From NCBI GenBank assembly GCA_029582155.1, contig CM055905.1, positions 3,275,920-3,339,919 on the forward strand: DNA of 64,000 bases, read 5' to 3'. Shown piece after piece: positions 24,272 through 37,500 of the stretch (its first letter is position 1; each line of letters starts with the position of its first letter). The notes under the pieces are model-generated. The model was given only the letters and a program-made list of their open reading frames with translations. It was not told the origin of the DNA and made no database searches. Made by a program: the position numbers and the translations under genes. Origin of the DNA: Panopea generosa. Taxonomy: Eukaryota > Mollusca > Bivalvia > Adapedonta > Hiatellidae.

Positions 24272-24874
24272 TGTAGCAGTTTTTATACGTAAGCGAGAAA
24301 TGTTTCCGCTACGTCAACGACGTATCTAGACGTGACAGGAAGTCAGCTGGTGGTAGTTCTGTCATAGGACAGCAACCCATATATTCGTCATATGGACCAC
24401 TTGACGGCCCTGACGTCGGAGTACAGTCGAAATTCGGTACGAGGCGACGTAAAGCCAGATACTCAGTATAGAGTTTTAGGGAAGATAACATAGTTTATAT
24501 AGCCATCGCCGCATGGGACGTGTGATGCTGAATCTACGAAAATCCGGACGCGGGTAGTAGTATCTAGTGCATTCTTACAAACAGTTTTTACATTCAAATG
24601 ATATAAGCAGTTTGGATCGCGATGTAGATTACGTAACCTGTAGAAGATAGAACTGTGTGAAAAAAGTGTTAATACCATCATAGGACCTTTTTTAAAGCCA
24701 GCTGTGTTTGGTTTTTCTCTGTGTTGAGTAATTATTTAATTATCTTTAATTTGTATATACTGTATAATTGTATATTTGTAATTTTATCCATGTAAAATTA
24801 AAATTGTAAATTTTACTTTGTGTATGCTTGTATTCTACCCTTATGAGTTGTTGGCCCTTGGTCATTTTGCTACA
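24272..24874. mobile_element. Possible solo LTR
   Basis: A 603-bp segment begins TGTAGCA and ends TGCTACA, a perfect 7-bp inverted end pair with the TG...CA termini of retroviral-type LTRs. The first half is GC-richer than the surroundings and the second half is AT-rich. The flanks are AT-rich and give no convincing 4-6 bp target duplication (ATATA against TTATA at best). No internal retrotransposon genes are present. It could also be another short inverted-repeat element. Confidence 0.4.
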
Positions 24875-24879
24875 ATTAT

Positions 24880-26410
24880 AATACAGGTATATTGTACTCA
24901 TATATACTGTAATACAGGTAAGAAACAGTCAATTGTACTTTTATACATATAAATAACAATCTCATGTACTGCAATGTAAATGAACGGTAATCATTTAAAC
25001 TTTAATACAAATTATCTAAACACTGGTACAGTTTTATAGTTAAACTCCAAACACTTGTAAAGTAATACAAGTAAGCTACAATCGCATGTACTGTGATACA
25101 GGTAAACTACAAACACTGGTGCTGTAATATAAGTAGATTAGATAAATTACAAACACATGTACTGTAATACAGTTAAACTACAAATACTGGAGCTGTAATA
25201 CAGATAAACGGCAATCATTTGAGCTGTAATTAAAAAACTAAACACTGGTACTGTCTTTAATGCAATACGGGTAAACTACAAACACTGGTACGGTAATATA
25301 GATAAACTACATATTCATATATTGTTATACACGTAAACTACAATTACATGTATTGTAATACAAGTAAACTTATTATCGCGTAGAATGTAATACAGGTTAA
25401 CTACACTTATTGGTACTGTATTAAAGTAAACCACAACCACATGCAATGTAATACTGGTAAATGACACATACTGGAACTGTAATACAAATAGACTACATGT
25501 ACAGTTGTATGAACAAGTAAAGGTCATACATGTAAACTACAAATACTGGTTCTGTAATACAAGTAAACTACAATCGCATGTACTGTAATACAGATACATA
25601 ACAAACATGGTAATTCTTATAAACTACAAAATTAATACTGAAACTGTTGTACAAGTAAACTACAACTACATGTATTGTAATACAGGTAAACTTATTATAG
25701 CAAGTTCTGTTATGTAATACTAGTAAACCACAAATACTGGTACTGTAATACAAATAAACTAAATTTACAACAATCACATGAACAGATAATTTAATACATG
25801 TAAACTACAAATACTGGTACAGTTATACAAGTAAACTATATTCGCATGTACATACAGGTAAACTACAAACACTGGTGATTTAATTCATGTAAACTATAAA
25901 ATTTCATGTACTGTAATACAAGTAAACTACAATCGCATGTACTGTAATACAGATACATAACAAACATGGTAATTCTTATAAACTACAAAATTAATACTGA
26001 AACTGTTGTACAAGTAAACTACAACTACATGTATTGTAATACAGGTAAACTTATTATAGCAAGTTCTGTTATGTAATACTAGTAAACCACAAATACTGGT
26101 ACTGTAATACAAATAAACTAAATTTACAACAATCACATGAACAGATAATTTAATACATGTAAACTACAAATACTGGTACAGTTATACAAGTAAACTATAT
26201 TCGCATGTACATACAGGTAAACTACAAACACTGGTGATTTAATTCATGTAAACTATAAAATTTCATGTACTGTAATACAAGTAAACTCCAATCGCATTAA
26301 ATTCAATACAAGTAATTTAGAATTACATGTTCTGTAATACAAGTAATCTACAATTTCATATGTTGTAATACCAGTAATTTACAATCACATATCTTGTAAT
26401 ACAGATGGAA
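24880..26410. repeat. Satellite B array 3
   Basis: Units related to TACTGTAATACAAGTAAACT, more diverged than array 2 and with frequent CAAACACTGGT variants. It includes the exact duplication at 25560-26277. Confidence 0.9.
25560..26277. repeat. Identical 359-bp tandem duplication in satellite B
   Basis: 25560-25918 and 25919-26277 are identical over their full length as far as I can read, although neighbouring 31-bp units differ widely. This marks a very recent duplication of a higher-order block. Confidence 0.9.
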
Positions 26411-27165
26411 TTAACGTTCGTTCGAAAGGTAATCGAATTCCTTAACACAACATGTATATGAAGTAAACTTCAGTAATATGTATAAAATTGACACCTAATG
26501 ACGTGTATAACATACAGGGTAATTTGTCAGCTCGTTGTTTATAATTGTATATAATATAAGAAATGAAACGACTTATGTACTACAACATATCTTAATAATT
26601 CAAAAGCGATAGACATTATTTCTATCCAGGTCTAATGAAATGATTTTTAAATTTAAATTTATTTCTTCAAAAAATATTTTGTTGAAAGATCCAATGAGTT
26701 AAAAAGGCAAAGTTAATGACACTGTCACTTAAATCTTCTACTAAACCAGGTTTACAGATGTCTCAAAATATCTTATCAGATAGAGTTCAACATTTGTAAC
26801 GTATAGGACTTAATACGAAAAGTAGAACAACAAATTAAACCGATTTACACTCAACGATTTGGAAATAAGATTCCTTATCAAAACAAGTTTTAAACAAGGG
26901 TTATCAGAAAACAACAAAGCTCACCTCTGGGTGTCTAAGTAAAAAAAGGGCCATAACTGTGCAAAAATGCAATCCATAGTGATGGTTCTTATCTGTATGT
27001 ATTCCATTGATAATGGTGAACACAAATGCTAAGTTTCATTCACATCAAATTAGTGGTTACAAAGATATCTTAAACGCAAACTGGATGTCTACGGACGACG
27101 ACGACGAAGACGTCGGGGTCATGGCAATAGCTCTCCTTGGACTTCGTCTAGGCGAGCTAATAATT
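26411..27165. repeat. AT-rich spacer and the end of a dispersed repeat
   Basis: From about 26880 the sequence reads like a dispersed element tail: GGGCCATAACTGTGCAAAAA, then a (GAC)n-like stretch ACGGACGACGACGACGAAGA and a terminal hairpin AGCTCTCCTTGG...AGGCGAGCT near 27129-27160. A related hairpin end (AGCTCGTCTTTTTG...) occurs at about 43720 and 44169. No gene seen. Confidence 0.45.
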
Positions 27166-27220
27166 AGTATGTTCTTATACCATACTAGAACTTAGTAATA
27201 AACCAATGTTTGAAAGTGAG

Positions 27221-27300
27221 ATGGTAGTGCAGTGTATAAGCGCTTAAGGGTGTGGTTTCGATCATATGCTCGACCAGAGCGGGTTCTTCTAAGGAAACAG
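27221..27300 (+). repeat. Weak tRNA-like segment
   Basis: GATGGTAGTGCAGTGTATAA followed by GGTTTCGATCATATGCTCGA loosely resembles A and B boxes. It may be a worn SINE head. The interval 27301-28400 holds no recognisable feature. Confidence 0.3.
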
Positions 27301-28405
27301 CAAGGAGAGAGATAGATTCATATAGGCATGTCATTTACTTGGCAATCAAGCTGAAATAAATGTGCATGAAACTAAATCAAATAAGACTTAGACAAGGAAG
27401 GTCGAAATTGTAGTTTCATAGAAATAGACAGTGGTTGTTCAAGATGCTGTGAGCATCAAAATACACTTCACAGTTAATATTGAAATGTAGACTAGTTACA
27501 GAGTAAATGGTTCTTTGTGCAAATTGGAAAGAATTCCTAGCTGCATGTATAACAAGCAGATTATCTGCTGTAAGAATTTTGCATACTTTTCTGTTTTGAC
27601 CCTTGTATGTTGAACTATTGACACATACACTGAGCATAAAAGTGAAATTGAAAGCAATTGATGCCAATCTATAATAACTAATAATAAAGACAACTCTGTA
27701 TTATATTATGTTTGTTTAGAGTAATGTCGCTTGTTAGTGCATGGAGATAACAGTTGTAAACCTTCAATGGTGTTTGGTATTGGTTTAATCCTGTAAATAC
27801 CGAGAGATATTGCTTCATCAATAGACATATACTACGTACCTGGTATGTTGTTTTCGTGTTCTGCTTAAACTGAATATACATTCTATCATGCAGTTATTAG
27901 TTTCATGGGAAGTGCTACCAATTATAGAGTTAACATAACGGTTTATACGAAATTATTGGTGGACCGGTTCCTGTATGAACTTTCACGTTTGCCTTGAACA
28001 GTCCTTTCTATATCTTTATCGTAGATTGACCTAATTAGTATATCACGGTGTTTAAGAGTGCCATCAGTTATTCTAAAATAGTGACTTAGTTTTTAACCGG
28101 GCTGTGGAACGTTGCGTCAACTGATTAAATACCAAACTATTGACATTATTCCTGTACTCAATTCAGTTCAAAGTCGTGTCCATGTTGGACTCAATTTCTT
28201 AATATATCAGTCTAAGATAATTTCGACCAAAATCGCGTAATTAGACGATCATCATATGTCGTATTTGCGTCTATTCACGTACACCAATGCTTATCATTGC
28301 AATGGTGCACTTCATTTAAATTACAAGCCAGACAGACATCTTAGATAAAATTCGGTCATTAAGTCCAAAAGATCCTTAAATGGAAAACTAGTTGCTTCTT
28401 TCACC

Positions 28406-28442
28406 TATAAATGCCTGATAACGGCGTAATTATTCGTCAGTT
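28406..28442 (+). promoter_or_regulatory. Core promoter of the Ly6-ShKT-TSP1 gene: TATA box and initiator
   Basis: TATAAA at 28406-28411 is followed 31 bases later by TCAGTT (28437-28442), a good match to the metazoan initiator with its A at 28439. The spacing is the usual TATA-to-start distance. The predicted start gives a 57-base 5' leader before the ATG at 28496. Assignment rests on sequence and position only. Confidence 0.55.
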
Positions 28443-28495
28443 GTCCATAACAGAGCAACATAATCTTTGGTAACATACGTTCGCACAGCACTGAG

Positions 28496-28514
28496 ATGAA
28501 GGTTTACAAAACAA
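28496..28514 (+). CDS. Exon 1: start codon and first residues
   Basis: ATG at 28496 in context CTGAG-ATG-AAG opens six codons, then donor A|GTAAGG in phase 1. The ATG was chosen because the next exon completes a signal peptide in the same frame. Confidence 0.75.
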
Positions 28515-31500
28515 GTAAGGTTTTCATTGCATGTATTTGCTAAACATATTGAACATGTACCATTTGACTCTATACTTATATTAAAGATTGTGTAGTTGTT
28601 AATACATCAACATTTTATCTAAATACATACTGAACGGAACAGCTAACCCGTCACTTTTGTATTTCCAATATCTTTGTTAAAATACTGAGTAGCGTTTAAA
28701 AGTTATATACGACATTATCATACAATTATGTCTTGATTTTACATGGTCTAAATTTTCGTTCAAGTCAAAGCTTCAAGGAAATTGCTTTGATACTTTGTGA
28801 GAAACTACATACAACTGTAATGTACATAAAATGTCAGGTGGCTGGTTAGTTGTTCTGTTCAGTACATTGTAATTTAATGTGCAATATGCTATCGTCCAAG
28901 TCTTTCATGACATCAACCCAATTTATTTATTTTTATTTTATTTCAGAGATATCGCTCCTGTTTGCTGTTTTTCTGTTTTGTGTTAGAAAAGCTGGTAGGT
29001 CTTTCAATGCAGTCATCTTTGTTTTGTTATTTAAGTTATGTGTTTGCATAAACTACAAAGATTGATGTATGGCAGAATCAAATGGGTTGCACTTTAGCTC
29101 ATCACAGCTTTATTCATGTCAATGACAGCGATCGTTCATGTTTCATTTTGTTGCTACAGTAGCCAGGTAAATTGTATGTATTATAATATCAGACGGTTTA
29201 ACCGTACATATACTTAGTATATATACTTAGTTATATTGTATTCTAATAAACTATGAGCTAATCGTACATATTTCATTATAAATAACTATTTGTAAGTTCT
29301 CTGACAAATACATATAGGATATACCATAACGTTCCATACATTCATAAAGGTGTAACTTAGGTATGATATTTACACACATATATTTGTACACGTCAAAGAA
29401 GAATAAGTTCGGCTACGTTCTACTGTATTGTACTAAACATTATTGTTAATCTATATTGAAGGTTTCTGAAAATGTTGTTCTACGGTATGGCTTGAAATGT
29501 AGATATTATTCATAGATATGATATTGACATTTTAACTGATCAAATATGGTCAATCAAATCCAAGTTATAATAGACGAGCGCCTTACTGATTCTTATTGTC
29601 GGCCTTGTTGTGCCATTCACTTCTAAATTCACACTATCGGGACTGATTTGTGTGAGATCCAACTTTATCGTTTTTTATGTGAAGTTAATTTAGTATACGG
29701 GGCGTTATCAAGAAGTATGCTTAATGCTTTGTTAGATGATTGCTCCATATGCACTTGCTTGTCTTTCGGCAGAAACACTGACATGCTACCATTGTTTAAA
29801 TGTGACGCTAATCTCTGACTGTCAAACTGAAACGGATTGCGGATCAGGAGAGGTAAAACAAGTTTATCAGCTAAATCAATATTGTTACCAATAGCACATT
29901 TAGATAGAGATCAAATAAGAAAAGCTATGGTATATGTACATCGGTATGTAAACCTGTGTTATTGAATAGAGCTCACGTCAGAACTATGTAGTAATCGCTA
30001 TATGTAAACTAATGACTGAAGCTCACACCCGAAACTCTACGGTTACCGCTTTTATATTATAGTACACCATTAAAAAAGGCTTTAAAGCTATATCAAAATC
30101 TATAATCTATATATACAACAGTTAGTCTACTTCGATATATTCCACGCAGTAACTTGGAGATCAATTGGTTCACGATGACACAGTTTTTACAATGTTCGTC
30201 ACATACGTTTAAACAAATGCCGATCATACGTTTGTCCCGTGTCAACAGGTGTATCTCGCCATGTCCGACCAAAACTTTAAGGCGATCACTGTGTTCCATT
30301 TTGTAACCTAAATGATACGACCTGCACTCTTATCTTACGTGTATACTTATCAGCACTATAACACATCGTTACTGAACACTGTGGTGTATTTATTACTGTA
30401 AGATATGTACAACATTTGTTCAGAAATTTGAAAACGGTAACTTGGACAATATACTTACATGTATGTGCGGTGTTTCGGATATTTGTTATAGCACAGCGTT
30501 TTGAGATTAAGCTTAACATTTCACACTTAATTTTACAACTTTTTAAAACTCACACAGGCATTTGCAAAATTTACTTTACATTTATAGCCAAATTGTTTGT
30601 AAACAGTGTTTGTTTTTAACCGTAACGTTTATCAAGCACTAATTTGTATTATAATCATGAAAAAAAACTTCTTTATGCTACCCAATATTACCACTGGTTT
30701 GTTGATAGTGTGCCTCATGGAAATTCATTTTTGACCAGATGCTTATAATAAACCTCCATGGTTAACACGGTCATCTGTTTTACAATTTAGGAGTATTGTT
30801 TGAAGCACAATATTTTTTTGGTATATATATTCGTTTAAACCAAACCGTTTCACAAACCTCCGAACGAGATCATGAAAGTGAGTGTTGTACTATTACGGGT
30901 CATAGTTGCTGACGTTACAATAACTACCCATTGGGTTTAAGGGACAATTTACTTATAATATAATTATGTTATACAGCTGCTGGTACATTACTACTACTTA
31001 TGTTTGACATAATCATGCTCGTGTTTTGTTTGTGTTTCATGCTGGGTTGGTTGTAGCCCTAAAGAATTACCTCTTTTTGCGATATCAAGATGCATTTGCC
31101 TAAGAAAGTTTGGCTGTGTAAAGCGGTTGTGCATTATTTTTGTCGAAAATGCTTATCATTGTCATATTTCTTTGTGCATATGAGAACATTGGTGGAACAT
31201 TTATATGATTTTTGCCAAGTTTTGTTGACAATGGGCACTGTTCTATGAAGTCATAATAGTTTAAAGATGCGTAGTGAAACACTGCAACAAATGGGCAAAA
31301 TTGTCAAAAATGAAGGGGTGTATTCAAACCATCGAAATTATGAAAAAGCAACCGGATCAACCCCTTGTTTTCTTTAACATACGTGGACAAACAAAGGTAT
31401 CTATGGGAACAAGACACTTTTTAGAACGACTGGTAATGAATCCAGGGTTCCAGAACTGCATTTCTCTATATGTATTACAGTGCAAAATTATTTGTTGTGT

Positions 31501-34500
31501 GAGACGTCGTGTGAGTGGTCGGACAATACATTATTAATTTTTGTCTTACATCAGTGATAACACTCAGTACAGTTGAACGCACAATGGTTTGTATACCATT
31601 TTGGAAAACCTGCATTCTTTTAAATACCAGGCATAAAGTTGCTTTGTCCTACAATGTTCAATGTGTTCTACATTTTGCAATATGTACCAATGTTACTTCA
31701 CACCGAAACTAGAAGTATGCAAATACTGATAAATCTTCTTCTGAGTTACCATATTCATGTCCTGTGTATGCTTTTTGTGTTGGACTCTGGAGGTTATTCT
31801 ATTTCTGGTATGGGTAGTTTATCTTTGTGACAAGAACGTGATTTTTCACATTTGCTCAACAAATGTTTACCATCACCAAATGCACTTTTCAGCTCATCTG
31901 GATACATTTCTTCATTGAAAAGAATCAATTGAGATAGTTAATCGCTTTTCAATATTTCGGCATTGGCAGGGTAACCCTCTTGCATTTTCATTTTGTAACA
32001 GCCGACGGACTACAAATTGAATTTTACCACTACTTTCTTCTTCTAAAATATATTATAAAAGTAAGACAACAATGGAGAATATGATGAATAACACAACAAC
32101 AATAGCCACTCAACCACACAAAAAAACAACTTAAAAATACACAAACAAACAAATAAAGCACGACGATAACAAAACATGATAACTTTAAAATTGACAAATC
32201 TCATTTTGTAATATTTCATTTCAATGACGTAGTTTGGTTCATTTATGGTTGTATACTCTGCTACTCTGCTATTATCTGACAGCTGATTTAGACATCTGAA
32301 ACAAGTGAACATAAATGTTTAAGTACCTACTGCAATTGATAGTTGTTTTATATTAAAATAAACTTTATTGCAATTGTTTCACTATATTATTCGTAATTTG
32401 GTCAGCGTATATATATCATTAACTAATTGACATTTTATATATTTTTAAACTTCAGTCATGTTTCATGGATCTAATACATACGTCACAAGGTGTCCGATAT
32501 TCTCTGGGATGCCGCAACGATCAGGTATCCATTTACCTATAGCTACATCATAAACATCGCATTCAAATGTAGGATTTAAGCTGGATACCAAAACTCTTAT
32601 TCTAAGTTACTTCTGTAAAATAGGCAAAGTGGACATCAAGGTGACACATATTTTCCTGTTTTTGCTTAAATATAGCATGTAAATACCTTTAAACCTATTT
32701 GACAAAACGGAAACTAATATACGCGTTTTTGTCTCATTCTTTATAGAGGTGGTCTGAAAACTTATATGATAAAATGAGATTTACATTCGTGGACAATTAT
32801 TAGTGATTTTGCAATCATGAAACGACCATCTACAGAGTCTCGCATATTATATTTTTGCCAACTCGTTTTATAAGTTAAATAATACAAAAGCAATCATAAA
32901 AGATCATATTTGTATTTGATAAGACTATGACATGTGTACACAGTTATTATTTAATCTATATGTTTTACGATCAATAGCAATGTCACAGTAACGGTAATAC
33001 CGGGTCAATTGTCGGACGTTCTGTGTCAACACAGGATACAGATAACTGCCAAGATTGTTGTCCAACTACAAGATGTAACAAGAAACTTTGCTCCAACGGT
33101 AATTATAATTTGTCTAATAACCCATAGAAGATATATATCGAAAGTTTCTACTTGTTGTTTAAAACAATGTTGCTAGGTTTTACTCCTTGGTTTTTAATGC
33201 GACGGATTGTCTGTTACCCACAGAAACAAATGACATGGACAGTTTAATGTGTGCCTGTGTTACTCCATCAGTGTCTAACTTTTAAATACAGATGTAACGG
33301 TGTATATGTACAAATCAGTTTGAAGTCAATATTTAGGTTTTGTTACCGGTTATATCACATATGTTTATCAGTGTGGATCTTAGGATATCACTTAAGTTAT
33401 AAACGATATCAATTATGCACATATATTCTTCATGTAATATGAAACGTTTTTAAACATTCGAAAATATGCCAGCTATTGTTCTAACGTTCATGAGATGTTC
33501 AATACTTATTCTTCAACTTACTTCAAACTGTATTTGAACAATTCACTGTTAAAACAAACAAGAAGGCCAAGATGGCCCTATATCACTCACCTGACTGACA
33601 TTGAGTCACCCAACATAAGTAGATTATATAATACATGTACACTCAAAATTCCAGAAAGACAAGATTGGCAAGTAGTTAGAATTTTGATTTGTTTTGAAGA
33701 TGTAACAGATGCGTAGAAGAGTTCAAACTTGGTAGAGGTTCACCCATGGTAAATGTCAGTGAAATTACGTCAAAATCAGGTCAGTAGATTCTGACAAGAA
33801 GGCTTTTGAAGTTTTTACTATAGCTGCTAAGTCTTCGAAATAAGATAAAAATCCAGTTCCAGCACAAAACTAACCTGTTATGTTTGAGAACGGTTTCAGA
33901 CTAAAGCATCAGACTAAACTATTGTGCATGAAACAATCCATAGTTCAAGTACAATAAATATTCCTATGAGTTTCAAACACAAGCCTTCCCAAAGTCTATC
34001 GCTTGAAAGAATTTTGTCGCAGTGCACTCTCTTCCAAAAAAAAATTAAGCTCCTCCTCCAAGATTTCAAGTACACTTTGGCACTGAAAATCTCAAGCAGA
34101 CCTCTTGCTGTAATGAAACTAGCTAAAATATGGCATTGCTTTATTATGAAGCAGTAAACCATCCCTGTCTGAACCATAAATACTCTGACTTTTATATTCA
34201 GAAAAAACACCTTTTTTTAAAATGGTTCATGATATATGAATAATATAATAATATTTCAGTCATTGATTATAATTGTATCATTCATCTTTTCATGATGAAT
34301 TATCTTTTAAAACTTATATCTGGTATAATATTGTATAATAATAGCAAAAAAAAAGTTTATTTAAAGAGTTTATTACCTCTTCTTATAATAATTGCTATAT
34401 ACAGGCATTTATGCTATAAAACAAGGGAAGTAATTTGGCATAAAACTAACCCCACCCCCTGGCTGCCATGTTTTTTGACGAATCAAGATGGCTCAAACAA

Positions 34501-37500
34501 ACTTGGTAGAGAGTCACCCAAGAAACATTTCTGTGAAATTATTTTAAAATGGAGCAAGTAGTTTCTGACAAGAAAGATTTTAAGTTTTTACTATAGCTTA
34601 TATATCCCCTGGCTGCCACGTTTTTTTACGAATCAAGATGGCTTGAACACACTTAGTAGATGGTCACCCAAGGAACATTTCTGTGAAATTATTTTAAAAT
34701 CAAACCAGTAGTTTCTGACAAGAAGATTATTTAAGTTTTTATGATAGCTTATGTAGTAAACTAACCCCACCCCTTGGCCGCCATGTTTTTTGACGAATCA
34801 ATATGGCTTGAAAAAACTTGGTAGATGGTCACTCAAGGAACATATCTGTGAAATTATTTTAAAATCCAACCAATAGTTTCTGACAAGAAGATTTTTTAAG
34901 TTTTTATTAATTAAACTTGCCCACCCCCTGGTGGCCATGTTTTTTGATGAATCAAGATGACTTGATCAAACTTGGTAGAGGGTCACCCAAGGAACATTTC
35001 TGTGAAGTTATATCAAAATTGGCCTGGTGGTTTCAGAGAAGAAGTTGTTAGAAGCTAAATGTTAGACGGACGACGGATGACGGACGGCAGACGACGGACA
35101 CCAGGCGATCACAAAAGCTCAACTGTGAGCCTTTGGCTCAAGTGAGCTAAAAATGAAACACGCCACTTCTGTAACCATGCAAATTATATTTAGCTCAAAC
35201 AAACAATTCTATACGATATATACATGCTGTAAAATGTGTCACATATCAGTTTACATGTAAATTGGAAAATAGAAAGAATAGCATCCTCAAAATATTTTTT
35301 TAAAAAGGAAAAAGAAAAAGTGTTCAATTGCACTAATGCTACAGGATATAAAGAACGAGATAATAAATAAGCAGTACATTAACTTTATTTCCTTGCCGAC
35401 TTCCAGATGTCACGTGTACAGACAGTACAGACATGAACTGTGAAACAACCAACGCTATGGTAGATATATGTATAGATACACACCACGTCAAGACATTGTG
35501 TAGACGATACTGTGGACTTTGTAGTCTGGGTAATTTACTATAACACATACAGACAACATATGTGTACATGTAACATTCAACATAAATAGTCTTTGTTATG
35601 GTATGGTGAAAAAATGCCCATTTAGTAAATGATTGAATTATAAATAAACTGTGTTATACAGATTAATGTATGTAATGTGTTTTACAAAATGAGTGTATTG
35701 TGTTGTAAAAATAGATGTATTATGTTGTTAAAATGAATGAATTATGTTTTAAAAAGAAAATGTCTTAAGTAAAATATATTAATAACAATTCACCAGAACA
35801 AATATTATTGACTACATTGGGATGTTGACGTAATGTTTTAAGACAATTACCTGAAGTACACAGTTAAATACATATGAGGGAGACATATACGTCTAGCAAA
35901 ACACCTTTCAGGAGCACCGGATTAACGAAGGAAACTTAAAAGATAAAAATAGTAAATACAATACAGAGAATTACGACTTTACAGTACTAAAACGTATATC
36001 AAAATATCCTAGCTAGCTTTCGACTTTACCCCTTCATCAGAGGACGATATATAAAGAGAAAAGAGCTTAATATGTTTAAATAACGTTTGTTTCCTTCCCA
36101 AATTTCTTAAATCATGCTATTACATAATTAATGGTATACGCGTTTAATTGAAGAGGACGGTAAATGGTCAAACTGGTCATCATGGACATCATGCACGGCC
36201 ACATGTGGTAATACAACACAGACTCGTACCCGGACATGTACAAACCCTGCCCCTGCAGATGGTGGATTAGACTGTACAGGCAGTAAGATGGAAACCAACA
36301 CTTGCTCGTTAGATCCTTGCCCAAGTAAGAAGTATGATAAGTGTATGATACTTAAATACATAATACATACTCAGTATATAATATTGTACGTAGTGAAACA
36401 TTCCCCAGCCTTTAATATTTGATACAGTAATAGATTAATTGTTTTTAGTTTAAACTTATTTATTTTGCTTCGAATGTGAAACATGTTTTTACAACTTAGA
36501 CAAATCACGCTCGAACTCTTCCTGGTTAGAACCAGTACTAAGCATATGCGGAAAAGTGTCTCGCTCAACGACACTACACATAGCCGTGGCGGAGGATCGA
36601 CCCACGATCCTCCGATCATGGGTTAATTGCTATATATTAATAGATATACAACTGTAATAAGTATATAATTCTTGATATAGTAGCGCGTATATCTTATACT
36701 TAATCTGTAACACTTAATATAAAGTTGTGTATACCATTTAACTTAAAACATTTATATATAACTCTTATTAAACTTTATATGTAATATCAAAATATAGTAA
36801 CAGTTAATATTTAATACGGTAATATATATAAACTTAGTCTTATTCGTATAATACTTACTGCAGTAATTTAACATATATATTTATACTTATTACAGTAATA
36901 TGCATACATTTTTACATCGCAGCATTAGTGCAAAACGGTACCTTCTTAATCTATATAGTGCTGAATACGTTTATTTTACATGTAAACAATATAAATACAT
37001 AATAGTTTATATAGTTACATATATATACACTTATACTTAATATATAATAGTTTGTAAAGTAGCACGTAAGCACGTATACTTAGTTCTTAATACTTTATAT
37101 AAGGACACATGGACAATTAAACTTAGTAAATTATATGTAGTATTATACGTTTAACCTACAATACTAAATCTGTAATAAAAGTATCCTATATAGAAATGCG
37201 CATACAGTTATACTAAGTACACTATGTGTTTTGATATACGCATAACTTATAGGTCTCACTACACAGTTGAATTTTGTTCTCTGTTCTATATAAAATAAGG
37301 CCTAGGATTTCACTGGTAATTAAAGAATTCCACATAGAATTATTTTAAAAGTATTTTTTTTCATAGCAGAAATGTATATACACATATAAATGCACAATAA
37401 CTGGTAGGTTGTCCACGTTTTTTTTTTTTAAAGAGGGTGCAGTGACACCCTGAGTTTTTTTTTTTGAAAAAGAAGTACTCAAATGCTCATAAATACATTC

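Noticed and set aside
33560-35150. Additional exons in intron 5
   Set aside because: Open stretches here are explained by the dispersed ~150-bp repeat and lack Cys-rich domain patterns.
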